This document shows positions 27,650 to 36,416 of a stretch of 64,000 nt of DNA, piece by piece. Numbering within the stretch: position 1 is the first letter of the stretch; every line of letters begins with the position of its first letter. Source of the DNA: Desulfobulbaceae bacterium (GTDB lineage Bacteria > Desulfobacterota > Desulfobulbia > Desulfobulbales > Desulfocapsaceae); the NCBI GenBank assembly GCA_024227155.1, contig JAAELB010000218.1, positions 1-64,000 of the forward strand. The letters run 5' to 3'. Under the pieces are notes generated by a model. It saw only the letters and a program-made list of their open reading frames with translations, ran no database searches and was not told where the DNA came from. The position numbers and the translations under genes were made by a program.

Positions 27650-27694
27650 AAACCTACTCCGGTAATATTTTGAGCCTTACTTTTGAACAAAATT

Positions 27695-27717
27695 CCTATT
27701 CTCGGACAAGCTCCTAG
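27695..27717 (+). repeat. 23-bp direct repeat, left copy
   Basis: CCTATTCTCGGACAAGCTCC plus TAG. It matches the copy at 27886-27908 at 21 of 23 positions. It lies in the 292-base gap between a lipoprotein gene and the PHP gene. Confidence 0.6.
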
Positions 27718-27885
27718 GGGTAACTGAACTGGAACTCGGCTTGTTTTTTGTTTGCCGAGGTTAATTATATGAATAAAAACTATATCGGACATCGTCACGA
27801 AAAAGTAAAGGAAAATATGTACTTCTATGTTGCGAACCTGTTATTATTAATGGTGTACTCCTTAAATTCTGTACTGAGTTTAAGG

Positions 27886-27908
27886 CTTATTCTCGGACAA
27901 CCTCCTAG
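27886..27908 (+). repeat. 23-bp direct repeat, right copy
   Basis: CTTATTCTCGGACAACCTCC plus TAG. With the left copy it brackets ~168 bases of AT-rich sequence without a convincing gene. It may be a dispersed repeat or the footprint of a lost insertion. Confidence 0.6.
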
Positions 27909-27941
27909 ACGCTGGAAGAAAATCACAAATCAAAGGTATCA

Positions 27942-28790
27942 ATGTCTATAGATCTTCACATCCATACCACCATGTCTGATGGCACAATGAGTCCAGCAGA
28001 GGTGGTGAAATTTGCATCCCAAAAGGGATTAAAGGCCATTGCCATCACAGATCATGATACAGCATCAGGAGTAGATGAGGCCAAAAAGACCGGTGGGACT
28101 GTTGGTGTAGAAGTGATCTCCGGGATAGAGCTGAGCGTCAAAAACAGGGGTGTTAATATACATCTGTTAGGCTATCTTTTTGATGAAAATAACAGCGCAC
28201 TGCAGCAAGCCCTTACCACGGTTCAGAAAGGACGGGCGGAGAGAAATTTAAAGATTATAGACAAGTTGCGAAAGATGGGGCTGGAGGTGTCATTTGCTGA
28301 AATTGAAAGTATTTCCGGCCCAGGCTTGATGGGACGGCCGCATATTGCAAAGTTACTGGTAGAGAAAGGATATGTGAAGAGTATGGATGAAGCCTTTGAA
28401 AAATATCTTGGTGTAAAAGGTAGTGGTTATGTATCCAGATTTGTTTTTCAGATTTCAGAGGCTATTCAACTTATTAAAAATGCCGGAGGCCTTGCTGTTC
28501 TCGCCCATCCCTACAATTTACAACAAATTGATGGCGGCTTTCACTGTTTCGTAGCTGAAATGGTGAAGGAGGGACTAGATGGAATTGAAGCGTACTATCC
28601 CACCCACTCCAAAAAATTTAGAAAAGAACTACTGCAGCTTGCACGTAAGGAGTCGATAATTGTAACGGGTGGAAGTGACTATCATGGCAGCATTAGACTG
28701 GGTACAACTCTTGCTGGTGGGAAAAACGTCTCTGTTCCTTATGATCTGTTGCAAAGGATGAAAAATCGGGTTGTTGGCCCGGTAAGCTGA
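27942..28790 (+). CDS. PHP-domain phosphoesterase (RNase AM / YciV type)
   Basis: 282 residues. Metal ligands follow the PHP pattern: DLHIHTTMSDG near the start, ITDHDTASG, GIELSV, AHPYNL and GGSDYHG. The order and spacing match the YciV/TrpH group, which removes phosphates from 3',5'-nucleoside bisphosphates and trims RNA 5' ends. The exact activity here is inferred from family. AAAGGT precedes ATG 27942. Confidence 0.88.
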   Translation: MSIDLHIHTTMSDGTMSPAEVVKFASQKGLKAIAITDHDTASGVDEAKKTGGTVGVEVISGIELSVKNRGVNIHLLGYLFDENNSALQQALTTVQKGRAERNLKIIDKLRKMGLEVSFAEIESISGPGLMGRPHIAKLLVEKGYVKSMDEAFEKYLGVKGSGYVSRFVFQISEAIQLIKNAGGLAVLAHPYNLQQIDGGFHCFVAEMVKEGLDGIEAYYPTHSKKFRKELLQLARKESIIVTGGSDYHGSIRLGTTLAGGKNVSVPYDLLQRMKNRVVGPVS

Positions 28791-28796
28791 CGTCGT

Positions 28797-28936
28797 TTAG
28801 TACCTTACTTCTGAACTTCTGTCATAAAAAACAAGAAACTCAGGAACTCTTTGTGAAATCGTGAAGTTACTTTTACCCGCAAGGCACTTATCCCCCTCAA
28901 GGAGGGACTGAACTGAGTACCCCCTTGTGGGGTGTT
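28797..28936 (-). repeat. Dispersed hairpin repeat, copy C (long form)
   Basis: On the minus strand it begins AACACCCCACAAGGGGGTAC, contains a CCCTC-CTT-GAGGG hairpin and GGATAAGTGCCTT, and ends TAAGGTACTAA. By eye it matches the 140-base copy F1 (37443-37583) at all but about 16 positions. The inner arms AACTTC and GAAGTT differ in sequence from F1 but still pair. Confidence 0.85.
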
Positions 28937-28961
28937 GTAGATAATTGTTAAGGAAATAGCT

Positions 28962-30350
28962 ATGTACACAATTCTTGTAGTAGATGACGAACCCAATTAC
29001 CTCGTGGTTCTGTCTGAGTTATTAAAAGATGAGGGCTTTGAGGTTTTTACCGCTTCTGATGGAAAACTGGGATTAAAAATAATTGAAGATGTAGATCTTG
29101 ATGTTGTCATAACTGATATGCAGATGCCTGGCATGAACGGTTTGGAATTCCTTAAAAGAGTAAAGGAAAAAATTTCTGATTTGCCCGTGATTGTTATCAC
29201 TGCATTCGCTGAAGTGGATAAAGCGGTTGAGGCTGTGCAGGCCGGGGCCTATAACTATCTGGCTAAACCTTTTTCAAATGATGAGCTTATCATTGTCTTG
29301 AAGAAGGCGGCTCATCATTTTTCCCTGATAAGAGAAAATACCAGGCTTAGAAATGAAATTAGAGGCAAAACCGGTTTTAGCGGCATGGTTGGTAAAAACC
29401 CCAAGATGCTGCAGGTTTATCAGCTAATAGAAAAAGTATCACCTACCCACGCGTCTGTTCTGATTACGGGAGAAAGTGGCACAGGAAAGGAACTGGTTGC
29501 AAAGGCTATACATATGAACAGTCCCCGTGAGTCAAAGCCTTTTATTGCGGTTAACTGTGCGGCTCTTTCTGAAAATTTACTTGAGAGTGAGTTGTTCGGT
29601 CACGAAAAAGGCGCGTTCACCGGGGCAGTTGCAATGCGAAAAGGACGATTCGAACTAGCCGATAGTGGCACCATATTTTTAGATGAGGTGGGTGAAATAC
29701 CTTTAGCACTCCAATCAAAGCTCCTCAGGGTTTTGCAGGAAAAAACCCTTGAAAGGGTTGGCGGCGGAATAACCCTTGAAGTGGATGTGAGAATCTTGAG
29801 CGCTTCTAACAAAGAACTGCGAGAGGAGGTGGCTGCTGGCAGGTTTAGAGAAGATCTTTTTTATCGCCTGAATGTAATACCTGTAACCTTGCCAGCCCTG
29901 AGGGAGAGGATGGACGATATGCATCTTCTCGCTGAATTTTTTGTTGATAAATATAAGAAAGAGCTGGGGAAACCTGAGCTTGTTCTTGATCAGGATGCTC
30001 TGAAGTTACTGATGAAACTTCCATGGGAGGGGAATATCAGGGAACTTGAAAACACAATAGAGCGCGCAGCAATCTTATGTTCCGATAATCATATTACCGG
30101 AGACGATGTACAGCCCGATATTTTGTACGGAGATGAAAAGTCATCACTTGGGCAGGAAGTTGATCTGCGCACCCTCATCCCGGAAGGGACCGGTTTGAAT
30201 GAGGTGTTATATAGTATAGAAAAAAATATGCTGAAGCAGGCTCTAAGTGACACAGAATATGTTCAGGCAAGGGCTGCTGAACAATTGGGGATAACAAAGA
30301 GTCTGCTGCAATATAAGATGAAAAAATACCAGATAAAAAAGAAAAAATAG
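28962..30350 (+). CDS. Sigma-54-dependent response regulator (NtrC family)
   Basis: 462 residues. Receiver domain ~1-120 with the phosphorylated Asp in DVVITDMQMPG and Lys in LAKPFS. AAA+ domain ~138-370 with Walker A GESGTGKE, the sigma-54 contact loop GAFTGA (ELFGHEKGAFTGA), Walker B IFLDEVGE and the arginine-finger region. A Fis-type helix-turn-helix ends the protein (RAAEQLGITKSLLQYKMKKY). It activates sigma-54 promoters when phosphorylated. No cognate kinase is adjacent. AAGGAA precedes ATG 28962. Confidence 0.95.
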   Translation: MYTILVVDDEPNYLVVLSELLKDEGFEVFTASDGKLGLKIIEDVDLDVVITDMQMPGMNGLEFLKRVKEKISDLPVIVITAFAEVDKAVEAVQAGAYNYLAKPFSNDELIIVLKKAAHHFSLIRENTRLRNEIRGKTGFSGMVGKNPKMLQVYQLIEKVSPTHASVLITGESGTGKELVAKAIHMNSPRESKPFIAVNCAALSENLLESELFGHEKGAFTGAVAMRKGRFELADSGTIFLDEVGEIPLALQSKLLRVLQEKTLERVGGGITLEVDVRILSASNKELREEVAAGRFREDLFYRLNVIPVTLPALRERMDDMHLLAEFFVDKYKKELGKPELVLDQDALKLLMKLPWEGNIRELENTIERAAILCSDNHITGDDVQPDILYGDEKSSLGQEVDLRTLIPEGTGLNEVLYSIEKNMLKQALSDTEYVQARAAEQLGITKSLLQYKMKKYQIKKKK

Positions 30351-30355
30351 CAGTA

Positions 30356-30428
30356 CAGACATCGTAAATGAGCTTTAATTTTGCCTCAAAAAATGGACTC
30401 TTTTATACCACGTCATTTACGAGGTCTG
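30356..30428. terminator. Long inverted repeat between convergent genes
   Basis: CAGACATCGTAAATGA (30356-30371) pairs with TCATTTACGAGGTCTG (30413-30428) at 15 of 16 positions around a 41-base loop. It sits between the convergent regulator and nadK genes, so a bidirectional transcription end is one explanation. It lacks a T-tract, and a palindromic element of another kind is possible. Confidence 0.4.
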
Positions 30429-30446
30429 CAGTAAGAAATAGTACGG

Positions 30447-31313
30447 TTATTTGGAACCGGACACTCCCCAATGTAATTTATTCCGGAGGATAGTAAAATA
30501 ATCACGCGTGGATGAAACAACCAGTTGCAGGAAGTGCTTAGCGGTGGAAATTTCCAGTTCGTCTCCGTCTCTTAACTCCCAGTCTGCCTGTCCATCAATG
30601 ATAACCTTTGCATTTTCAGAATCGTTGTGTGCTTTAAAACGGGTGACGATGTTTTTCTCTGCTGGCAAGATTATCGGCCTGCTGCTCAGCATGAACGGAC
30701 ATATTGGGGTTACTGTAATAGTTGCAAGTCCAGGATATACAATTGGCCCTCCTGCGGAGAGGTTGTAGGCGGTTGAACCGGTGGGGGAGGAAAATATCAG
30801 TCCATCCGCTTTATAGGTTGTAATGTATTCCTCGTCAACTCTTGTGGAGAGATTCAGGAGTCTATCAAGTACATTTTTTGCAATGACGACGTCATTGAGA
30901 GCATATCTTGAGGCGGATTGCTGGCCGTTTGAAATAATGCGGGTTTTGAGCATCAGCCTGTTTTCCACCGTTACTTTATTTGATACAATTTTCTCTAAGG
31001 CCGTAAAGGTTTCATCTTCAGTAAGTTCGGTGAGGAAGCCCAGGTTGCCAAGGTTAATACCAAGTACCGGAATCCCGTGTTTGGCGGCATTCTCGGCGAT
31101 ATGTAAAAGAGTGCCGTCTCCGCCAAGTACGATGATCATATCCAGATCCGGTGTAATCTCGTTTATTGCCGCACATATACCTTTTTGCTTCAGCCAGTCG
31201 GAGAGTGTGACGGCATATCGGTCTGGACGTTCATCGTCAATCTTTGTGATGATTCCGACTTTTTGCAATGAAATGGTTTTTTCAGTGCGAAACGGTGTGG
31301 CGTTGTATGTCAT
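30447..31313 (-). CDS. nadK: NAD kinase
   Basis: 288 residues. It phosphorylates NAD to NADP. The GGDGTLL motif (IVLGGDGTLLHIA), GINLGNLGFLTEL, the LNDVVIAK segment and the FSSPTGSTAYNLSAGGPI loop are all intact. Its ATG shares one base with the proC stop (TAATG), so the two are translated together. Confidence 0.95.
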   Translation of the reverse strand: MTYNATPFRTEKTISLQKVGIITKIDDERPDRYAVTLSDWLKQKGICAAINEITPDLDMIIVLGGDGTLLHIAENAAKHGIPVLGINLGNLGFLTELTEDETFTALEKIVSNKVTVENRLMLKTRIISNGQQSASRYALNDVVIAKNVLDRLLNLSTRVDEEYITTYKADGLIFSSPTGSTAYNLSAGGPIVYPGLATITVTPICPFMLSSRPIILPAEKNIVTRFKAHNDSENAKVIIDGQADWELRDGDELEISTAKHFLQLVVSSTRDYFTILRNKLHWGVSGSK

Positions 31314-32125
31314 TACGATTTACCGAGCTCTTTGGAACGGTTGACTGCGGATTCAACAATATCCATAATGATGCCATGAAAGCCGACTTTTTCCAGTACA
31401 TGCAGTGCTGTAATTGCCGTGCCTCCAGGGGATGTTACTTTCCCCCTGAGAGAGGCCGGGTGTTCTCCGCTCTCTTTGAGTAATTTCACTGAGCCTGATA
31501 CAGTCTGCAGAGCTAGTTTTTCCGATACAGCCCGGGTAAGTCCGGATTTCACACCTGCATCGATCAGGGCTTCTACAAAAGAAAAGACATAAGCAGGTCC
31601 TGATCCACTTAGGCCTGTGACAGCATCCAGGTGCACTTCGTCGAGAATGACAGCCTCTCCCACGGCAAGAAAGATCTCCTCGGCTGCGCGTAATTCTTCA
31701 TCGGTAACGTTTTTGTTTCTTGACAGTGCAGAGGCACCTTCCATGACAAGGGCGGGGGTGTTGGGCATTACTCTTATTATTTTGGTGTCAGGCTTACCAA
31801 TATGGTTGAGGTAAAATGAAATAGGCAGTCCCGCGGCTACACTGACAATAATCTGCTGTGTTTGTACACGGTCCTTGCACTCTTCAAGTAATCCCCCCAT
31901 CGTTTGCGGTTTCACTGCTAAAATGATTATCTTGCAATTTTCAAATATAGGCAGGTTACTGTAAAACGCCTTTACCGAGTAGGTGGTTTCAAGGTGGTCT
32001 CGACGAGATTCGTTCGGTTCTGATATAAGAACATCTTCACTTTTATAGAGGCCTGAGGCTATTATACCTTTGATGAGCGCTTCAGCCATTTGGCCTCCAC
32101 CGATAAAACCTATTTGTTGACTCAT
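31313..32125 (-). CDS. proC: Pyrroline-5-carboxylate reductase
   Basis: 270 residues from the ATG at 32125. This start is preferred over the longer frame because CAGGA lies just upstream and it yields the standard N-terminus IGFIGGGQMAEALIKG. It reduces pyrroline-5-carboxylate to proline with NAD(P)H. Other family features are VIILAVKPQTM-like (KIIILAVKPQ), RVMPNTPALVMEGASAL and the C-terminal LSGSGPAYVF and TSPGGTAITALHVLE segments. It is coupled to nadK by a TAATG overlap. Confidence 0.95.
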   Translation of the reverse strand: MSQQIGFIGGGQMAEALIKGIIASGLYKSEDVLISEPNESRRDHLETTYSVKAFYSNLPIFENCKIIILAVKPQTMGGLLEECKDRVQTQQIIVSVAAGLPISFYLNHIGKPDTKIIRVMPNTPALVMEGASALSRNKNVTDEELRAAEEIFLAVGEAVILDEVHLDAVTGLSGSGPAYVFSFVEALIDAGVKSGLTRAVSEKLALQTVSGSVKLLKESGEHPASLRGKVTSPGGTAITALHVLEKVGFHGIIMDIVESAVNRSKELGKS

Positions 32126-32284
32126 GATATTCCTGAAATTTATGATTAGAGTGGAAGGGAGTAGATATGCATGCAAACATAATCGGTTTCAGGTAAATAT
32201 CAGATTCGATACCATAATACAACTCTATAAATTGAAGGTGGGTATACAGTTTGTAGAGTACAGACCAGTTGAAAGAGGAAATCA

Positions 32285-32458
32285 ATGATAAATAAGGATC
32301 TATTGGAAATATTGGCGTGCCCTAAATGTAAAGGGCCCGTGAAATTGAAAAACGAAGATGGCTTACTTTGTGAAAAATGTATGTTGATATACGAAATAAG
32401 AGATGATATCCCGATAATGCTTATAGATCAGGCAAAAGAGATTGATTCACTGGATTGA
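32285..32458 (+). CDS. Trm112-family small zinc-ribbon-like protein
   Basis: 57 residues, missed by a 60-residue cut-off. Sequence features are LLEILACPKCKGPVKL, then CEKC, then YEIRDDIPIMLIDQA, the pattern of bacterial Trm112/YcaR proteins. The four cysteines in two CxxC pairs probably bind zinc. AGAGGA precedes the ATG. It lies 66 bases before the phosphohexomutase gene on the same strand. In other bacteria such proteins sit beside cell-envelope or methyltransferase genes. The role here is unknown. Confidence 0.85.
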   Translation: MINKDLLEILACPKCKGPVKLKNEDGLLCEKCMLIYEIRDDIPIMLIDQAKEIDSLD

Positions 32459-32523
32459 GACGGTTGTGAATTCTCATGCTGTGCAACGATGATTTGATAT
32501 CGGTCAGACAAGAAGGAGTTAAA

Positions 32524-34245
32524 ATGATCAAAAAAGAGAAGGACTCTGAGCTGTTTTCCCGTTTTGTTGTCTCTGGGAATCATGCCAAAAGTGATTATCT
32601 GGGGTTGATCAATGAGCTGATAGTCAGAGGAAAAAGGCGGGATGATATTGATGAGGTGTACTCACTTCTGCTTGATGAGATTATCACCAATAAAGATAAA
32701 CCTGTTCAAACTATATCCTTTGGTACTTCCGGGTGGCGAGGCAAGCTGGGTAAAGATATTTTTGTGAAATCGGTTTCCCAGGTGACCCGTGCAATTGTTC
32801 AGATGTATGAAGTTGTTGAAGAAGGGAGTGAGCTGGCTGCACTTCTTGGTGTATCAAGTAATGAAGAAGCGAAAAAAAGAGGGTGTGTTCTCGGCTTTGA
32901 CAACAGGTTTGGTGGTGAATTGCTGGCGGCCCAGGTTGGTAAGGTGTTGGTCGAGTCCGGTTTTCAGGTCTATTACGCAGGGGAATCGGCCACGGGTGTT
33001 TTGTCAGCTGCTGTTCTGCAATATAAAAGCGCATTTTCAATTAATTTAACCCCTTCACATAATCCGTTGGACTATGGAGGGTATAAGTTTAATGGCGCCG
33101 ATGGTGGCCCGGCTGCCAGTGCTGTAACCGAACAGATTACCGCCAATGCCAGAAGCATAGTAGAGGCAGACAACAGGGCAAAGGTGGAGCCTCTATGGAA
33201 TATTACCCAATTGCTGGCGGATAAAAATGTCCAACAGCTTGATTCTTTGGGCTGCTGGAAGGAGCTGGTCCAACAGGGGGGGGATGTTCACGGTCTCAGT
33301 TTGAAGACTTCTGTTGATAAGTTTTTAGAGCGTACTGATATTTTTGTTGCTGTTGATTGTGTTCATGGGGCAAGCAGGCTGCATATCAAATCGATTTTTA
33401 ATAATAGTGACAGTGAGAAGCTCCATATCCTGAGGGATCTGCCTGACGTCACCTTTGGCGGAGTTGCACCAGAACCGTCAAGTGCTAATATGGAGCAGAT
33501 TGTTTCTCTTCTGGGCGAGAGAGATGAGAGGTTGAAGTTGGGTGCCATTATTGATCCGGACGGAGACAGGATCCGTTTTACCGATGGTGAAACTGAGATC
33601 AGTATGAATCAATTTGGTGCGATGGCGTATCATTTTCTCCATGAGGAAAAGCATAAAAAGGGAATGGTCGCAAAGACCGTGGCAACATCAAACCTTGCCA
33701 ATAGTCTGGCAGCTGCCTTTGACGAAGAACTCTTTGAACCGAGCGTCGGTTTTAAAAATTTTAAACCTGTTATCGGCAAGGCGTTGGTTATCTTTGAGGA
33801 GTCAGATGGTATTTCAATAATTGGGCACACCCCAGAAAAAGATGCCTATATTGGTTTGTTGCTGGCCTTAGAGATGCTTCTGGTAACGGATATCAACCTT
33901 GGGCAGTATCTGGAGAAGATTGAAAGTCAATATGGTGCCTACTATCCGGATCGCGATGGGGTTGTGGTTGCCATTCAAGGGGATGAATTACTGGAAAAAC
34001 TAGTTCTGTTGGAAAAATACGGTGCAGGCGCTGAGGTGAAGGTTGGCGAGAAGTACATGAAGATAGACCACGTGATTAGTATTGATGGCCGTAAAATGGT
34101 CATGGAAGATGGCTCGTGGCTCATGATTCGGCCATCAGGTACCGAGCCAAAGGTTCGTTTTTATGTTGAATCACGAACATCGACCGGAACCGCGGAGCTT
34201 GTCAGGGCCGCTAAAGGGATGTTGAAAGAGATTGGACTTTTATGA
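32524..34245 (+). CDS. Phosphohexomutase (phosphoglucomutase/phosphomannomutase superfamily)
   Basis: 573 residues from ATG 32524, which has AAGGAG at ideal spacing. Motifs are TISFGTSGWRGKLG near residue 60, the phosphoserine loop LTPSHNPLDYGG, the metal site IDPDGDRIRF, the sugar-binding FEESDG and the phosphate-binding RPSGTEPKVRFY. It interconverts hexose 1- and 6-phosphates. The length and the FEESDG motif suggest a PgcA-like phosphoglucomutase, but substrate choice is not certain. It is inferred to be co-transcribed with the Trm112-like gene. Confidence 0.9.
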   Translation: MIKKEKDSELFSRFVVSGNHAKSDYLGLINELIVRGKRRDDIDEVYSLLLDEIITNKDKPVQTISFGTSGWRGKLGKDIFVKSVSQVTRAIVQMYEVVEEGSELAALLGVSSNEEAKKRGCVLGFDNRFGGELLAAQVGKVLVESGFQVYYAGESATGVLSAAVLQYKSAFSINLTPSHNPLDYGGYKFNGADGGPAASAVTEQITANARSIVEADNRAKVEPLWNITQLLADKNVQQLDSLGCWKELVQQGGDVHGLSLKTSVDKFLERTDIFVAVDCVHGASRLHIKSIFNNSDSEKLHILRDLPDVTFGGVAPEPSSANMEQIVSLLGERDERLKLGAIIDPDGDRIRFTDGETEISMNQFGAMAYHFLHEEKHKKGMVAKTVATSNLANSLAAAFDEELFEPSVGFKNFKPVIGKALVIFEESDGISIIGHTPEKDAYIGLLLALEMLLVTDINLGQYLEKIESQYGAYYPDRDGVVVAIQGDELLEKLVLLEKYGAGAEVKVGEKYMKIDHVISIDGRKMVMEDGSWLMIRPSGTEPKVRFYVESRTSTGTAELVRAAKGMLKEIGLL

Positions 34246-34394
34246 GTTTGTGCAGTTGTCTTTTTTAAAACACAATTGATCATAGGTGTTACGCTGTAGA
34301 CCTTGGTTTGCCGGTTGCATTTTGTTTGCGAGGTATTATTGTCAGTTTGTAACGAGATATAATCATAATTTTATAAACAACTCAGGAGTGCTGT

Positions 34395-35231
34395 ATGTGG
34401 GAATATACTGATAAGGTTCAACAACATTTTCTTGAACCTCTGAATGTAGGAGAATTGAAAAAACCAAGTGGTACCGGTGACGTAGGGTCCCTCGCATGTG
34501 GTGACGCATTAAAGCTGACACTTGAGATTGATGGTAACGACATTATTACGGATGCAAAGTTTAAAACTTTTGGCTGTGCAAGTGCCATCGCTTCTTCCTC
34601 TGTTCTAACTGAAATGGTCAAGGGCATGTCCGTTGATGAGGCGGCGAAAGTGACCAATGAAGATATAGCTGATGCCCTGGGTGGCTTGCCCAAAGAGAAG
34701 ATGCACTGCTCTGTAATGGGAAGAGAGGCACTTGAAGCCGCCATAGCTGATTACCGAGGCCTGGTTTTGCCAATGGCTGAAGGAGAGATTGTCTGTGAAT
34801 GTTTTGGTGTAACCGATTTAGACGTCATTCGTGCTGTTAATGAGTCAAGTCTTCGCTCTGTTGAAGAGATAACAAATTTCACTAAAGCCGGTGGCGGTTG
34901 TGGAAAGTGTGAGGATAAATTACGGGAAATTCTGCAAAGTACAGTGAGTTCTGTGACCGAAATCCCTGTGGTGCAGATGAAACCCAAGCGCATGACTGCT
35001 TTACAAAAAATTAAAAAGATTGAAGATGTCCTGGAAAGAGAGGTGAGACCTGGCCTTAGAAAGGACGGTGGTGATATTGAGTTAATTGATGTGGATGGGG
35101 ATTTTGTTACGGTATCTCTCAGGGGAGCGTGTAAAAGCTGTAATAAGTCCCAGACTACTATTAAAGAATATGTAGAGAAAAAACTTCGTGAGCTTGTGCT
35201 GGACAGCTTAATTGTGGAGGAAGAAAATTAA
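34395..35231 (+). CDS. nifU: NifU-type Fe-S cluster assembly scaffold
   Basis: 278 residues with all three NifU modules. Residues ~1-125 are IscU-like with Cys in SLACGDAL, FGCASAI and MHCSVMG. Residues ~130-185 are the [2Fe-2S] BFD-like domain with CECFGV and GGCGKC. Residues ~210-278 are the C-terminal NifU domain with RGACKSCNKSQ. It builds Fe-S clusters using sulfur from NifS, whose start overlaps this stop by one base (TAATG). No nitrogenase genes are nearby, so it probably serves general Fe-S assembly. A TATAAT at 34358-34363 may be its -10 box. Confidence 0.95.
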   Translation: MWEYTDKVQQHFLEPLNVGELKKPSGTGDVGSLACGDALKLTLEIDGNDIITDAKFKTFGCASAIASSSVLTEMVKGMSVDEAAKVTNEDIADALGGLPKEKMHCSVMGREALEAAIADYRGLVLPMAEGEIVCECFGVTDLDVIRAVNESSLRSVEEITNFTKAGGGCGKCEDKLREILQSTVSSVTEIPVVQMKPKRMTALQKIKKIEDVLEREVRPGLRKDGGDIELIDVDGDFVTVSLRGACKSCNKSQTTIKEYVEKKLRELVLDSLIVEEEN

Positions 35232-36412
35232 TGTCTGCTGTAAACAATAAAGTTGTCTATATGGATAATAATGCAACCACCCAGGTGGCACCGGAAGTTG
35301 TTGAGGCGATGATGGGGTATCTGACCGAACAGTACGGTAATCCCTCATCCATGCACACTTTTGGTGGCGTAGTTGGAGATGAAATTTCAAAGGCCAGAAA
35401 GCAGGTTGCAGATTTTCTGGGGGCTGAGCCTGAAGAAATCACTTTTACCAGTTGTGGTACAGAAAGTGACTCCACGGCTATTCTCTCCGCTCTCAGGACC
35501 TCTCCAGAAAAACGGCATGTCATAACCACAAGGGTTGAGCATCCCGCAGTAAAGAGCCTGTGCGAAAATCTTGAGGTTGCCACCGGTCAGAAATACAGGG
35601 TGACCAGGCTTAAAGTGGACTCTGAGGGTGTGCTGGATATGGCCGAATACGAGGCTGCCCTTTCCGATGAAACAGCTATTGTTTCTGTTATGTGGGCCAA
35701 TAATGAAACGGGTGTTATCTACCCGGTAGAAGAGATGGCCCGAATGGCAAGACAGCGGGGTGTACTTTTTCATACAGATGCTGTCCAGGCGGTTGGGAAA
35801 ATACCAATAAATCTTAAAGAGTTGGATGTCGATTTCTTATCACTTTCTGGCCATAAACTCCACGCTCCAAAAGGTGTGGGGGTTCTTTATATAAAGAGAG
35901 GAACCCAGTTTGTGCCGTTTTTGACAGGGGGCCATCAGGAGCATGGCAGGCGTGGTGGTACTGAAAATGTCGCATCCATTATCGGTCTAGGGAGAGCCTG
36001 TGAGCTGGCCGGCGAAAAAATGGTGGAAGAAAATGGTCGTGTGAAGGCACTACGTGATAGACTGGAAGAGGGATTGTTGGCCTCTGTGCCTAAATCAATG
36101 CTTAATGGCCACAAAACTGACCGTCTGCCAAACACCGCAAATATCAGCTTTGAATTTGTGGAAGGGGAGGCTATTCTTTTACATATGAATCAACATAATA
36201 TCTGCGCTTCATCGGGTTCCGCCTGTACTTCAGGATCCCTGGAACCTTCCCATGTGTTGCGTGCCATGGGTGTCCCATTTACCGCGGCCCATGGATCTAT
36301 AAGATTTTCTCTTAGTGTTTATAACAGTGAAGAGGATGTTGATTTCGTTCTGGAGAAGATGCCTGCTATAATCGATTCGTTAAGGAAGATGTCACCTTTC
36401 TGGGAGGAATAA
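35231..36412 (+). CDS. nifS: Cysteine desulfurase
   Basis: 393 residues. A PLP enzyme that releases sulfur from cysteine for cluster assembly on NifU. YMDNNATTQVAPEV opens the protein. The PLP lysine is in LSLSGHKLHAPKGVG, and the catalytic Cys loop is CASSGSACTSGSLEPSHVL. GGAGG precedes the ATG, which overlaps the nifU stop. Downstream thyX begins 4 bases after it. Confidence 0.96.
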   Translation: MSAVNNKVVYMDNNATTQVAPEVVEAMMGYLTEQYGNPSSMHTFGGVVGDEISKARKQVADFLGAEPEEITFTSCGTESDSTAILSALRTSPEKRHVITTRVEHPAVKSLCENLEVATGQKYRVTRLKVDSEGVLDMAEYEAALSDETAIVSVMWANNETGVIYPVEEMARMARQRGVLFHTDAVQAVGKIPINLKELDVDFLSLSGHKLHAPKGVGVLYIKRGTQFVPFLTGGHQEHGRRGGTENVASIIGLGRACELAGEKMVEENGRVKALRDRLEEGLLASVPKSMLNGHKTDRLPNTANISFEFVEGEAILLHMNQHNICASSGSACTSGSLEPSHVLRAMGVPFTAAHGSIRFSLSVYNSEEDVDFVLEKMPAIIDSLRKMSPFWEE

Positions 36413-36416
36413 TTGG

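Noticed and set aside
27748..27951. 67-codon plus-strand frame between the lipoprotein and PHP genes
   Set aside because: It reads through the direct repeat and into the PHP start; the content is not protein-like and no good ribosome-binding site is present.
30823..31344. 173-codon plus-strand frame opposite nadK
   Set aside because: Fully antisense to a well-supported gene with no domain signal.
34395..36412. Nitrogen fixation cluster
   Set aside because: nifU and nifS are present but no nitrogenase structural or accessory genes are nearby; the pair more likely serves general Fe-S assembly.
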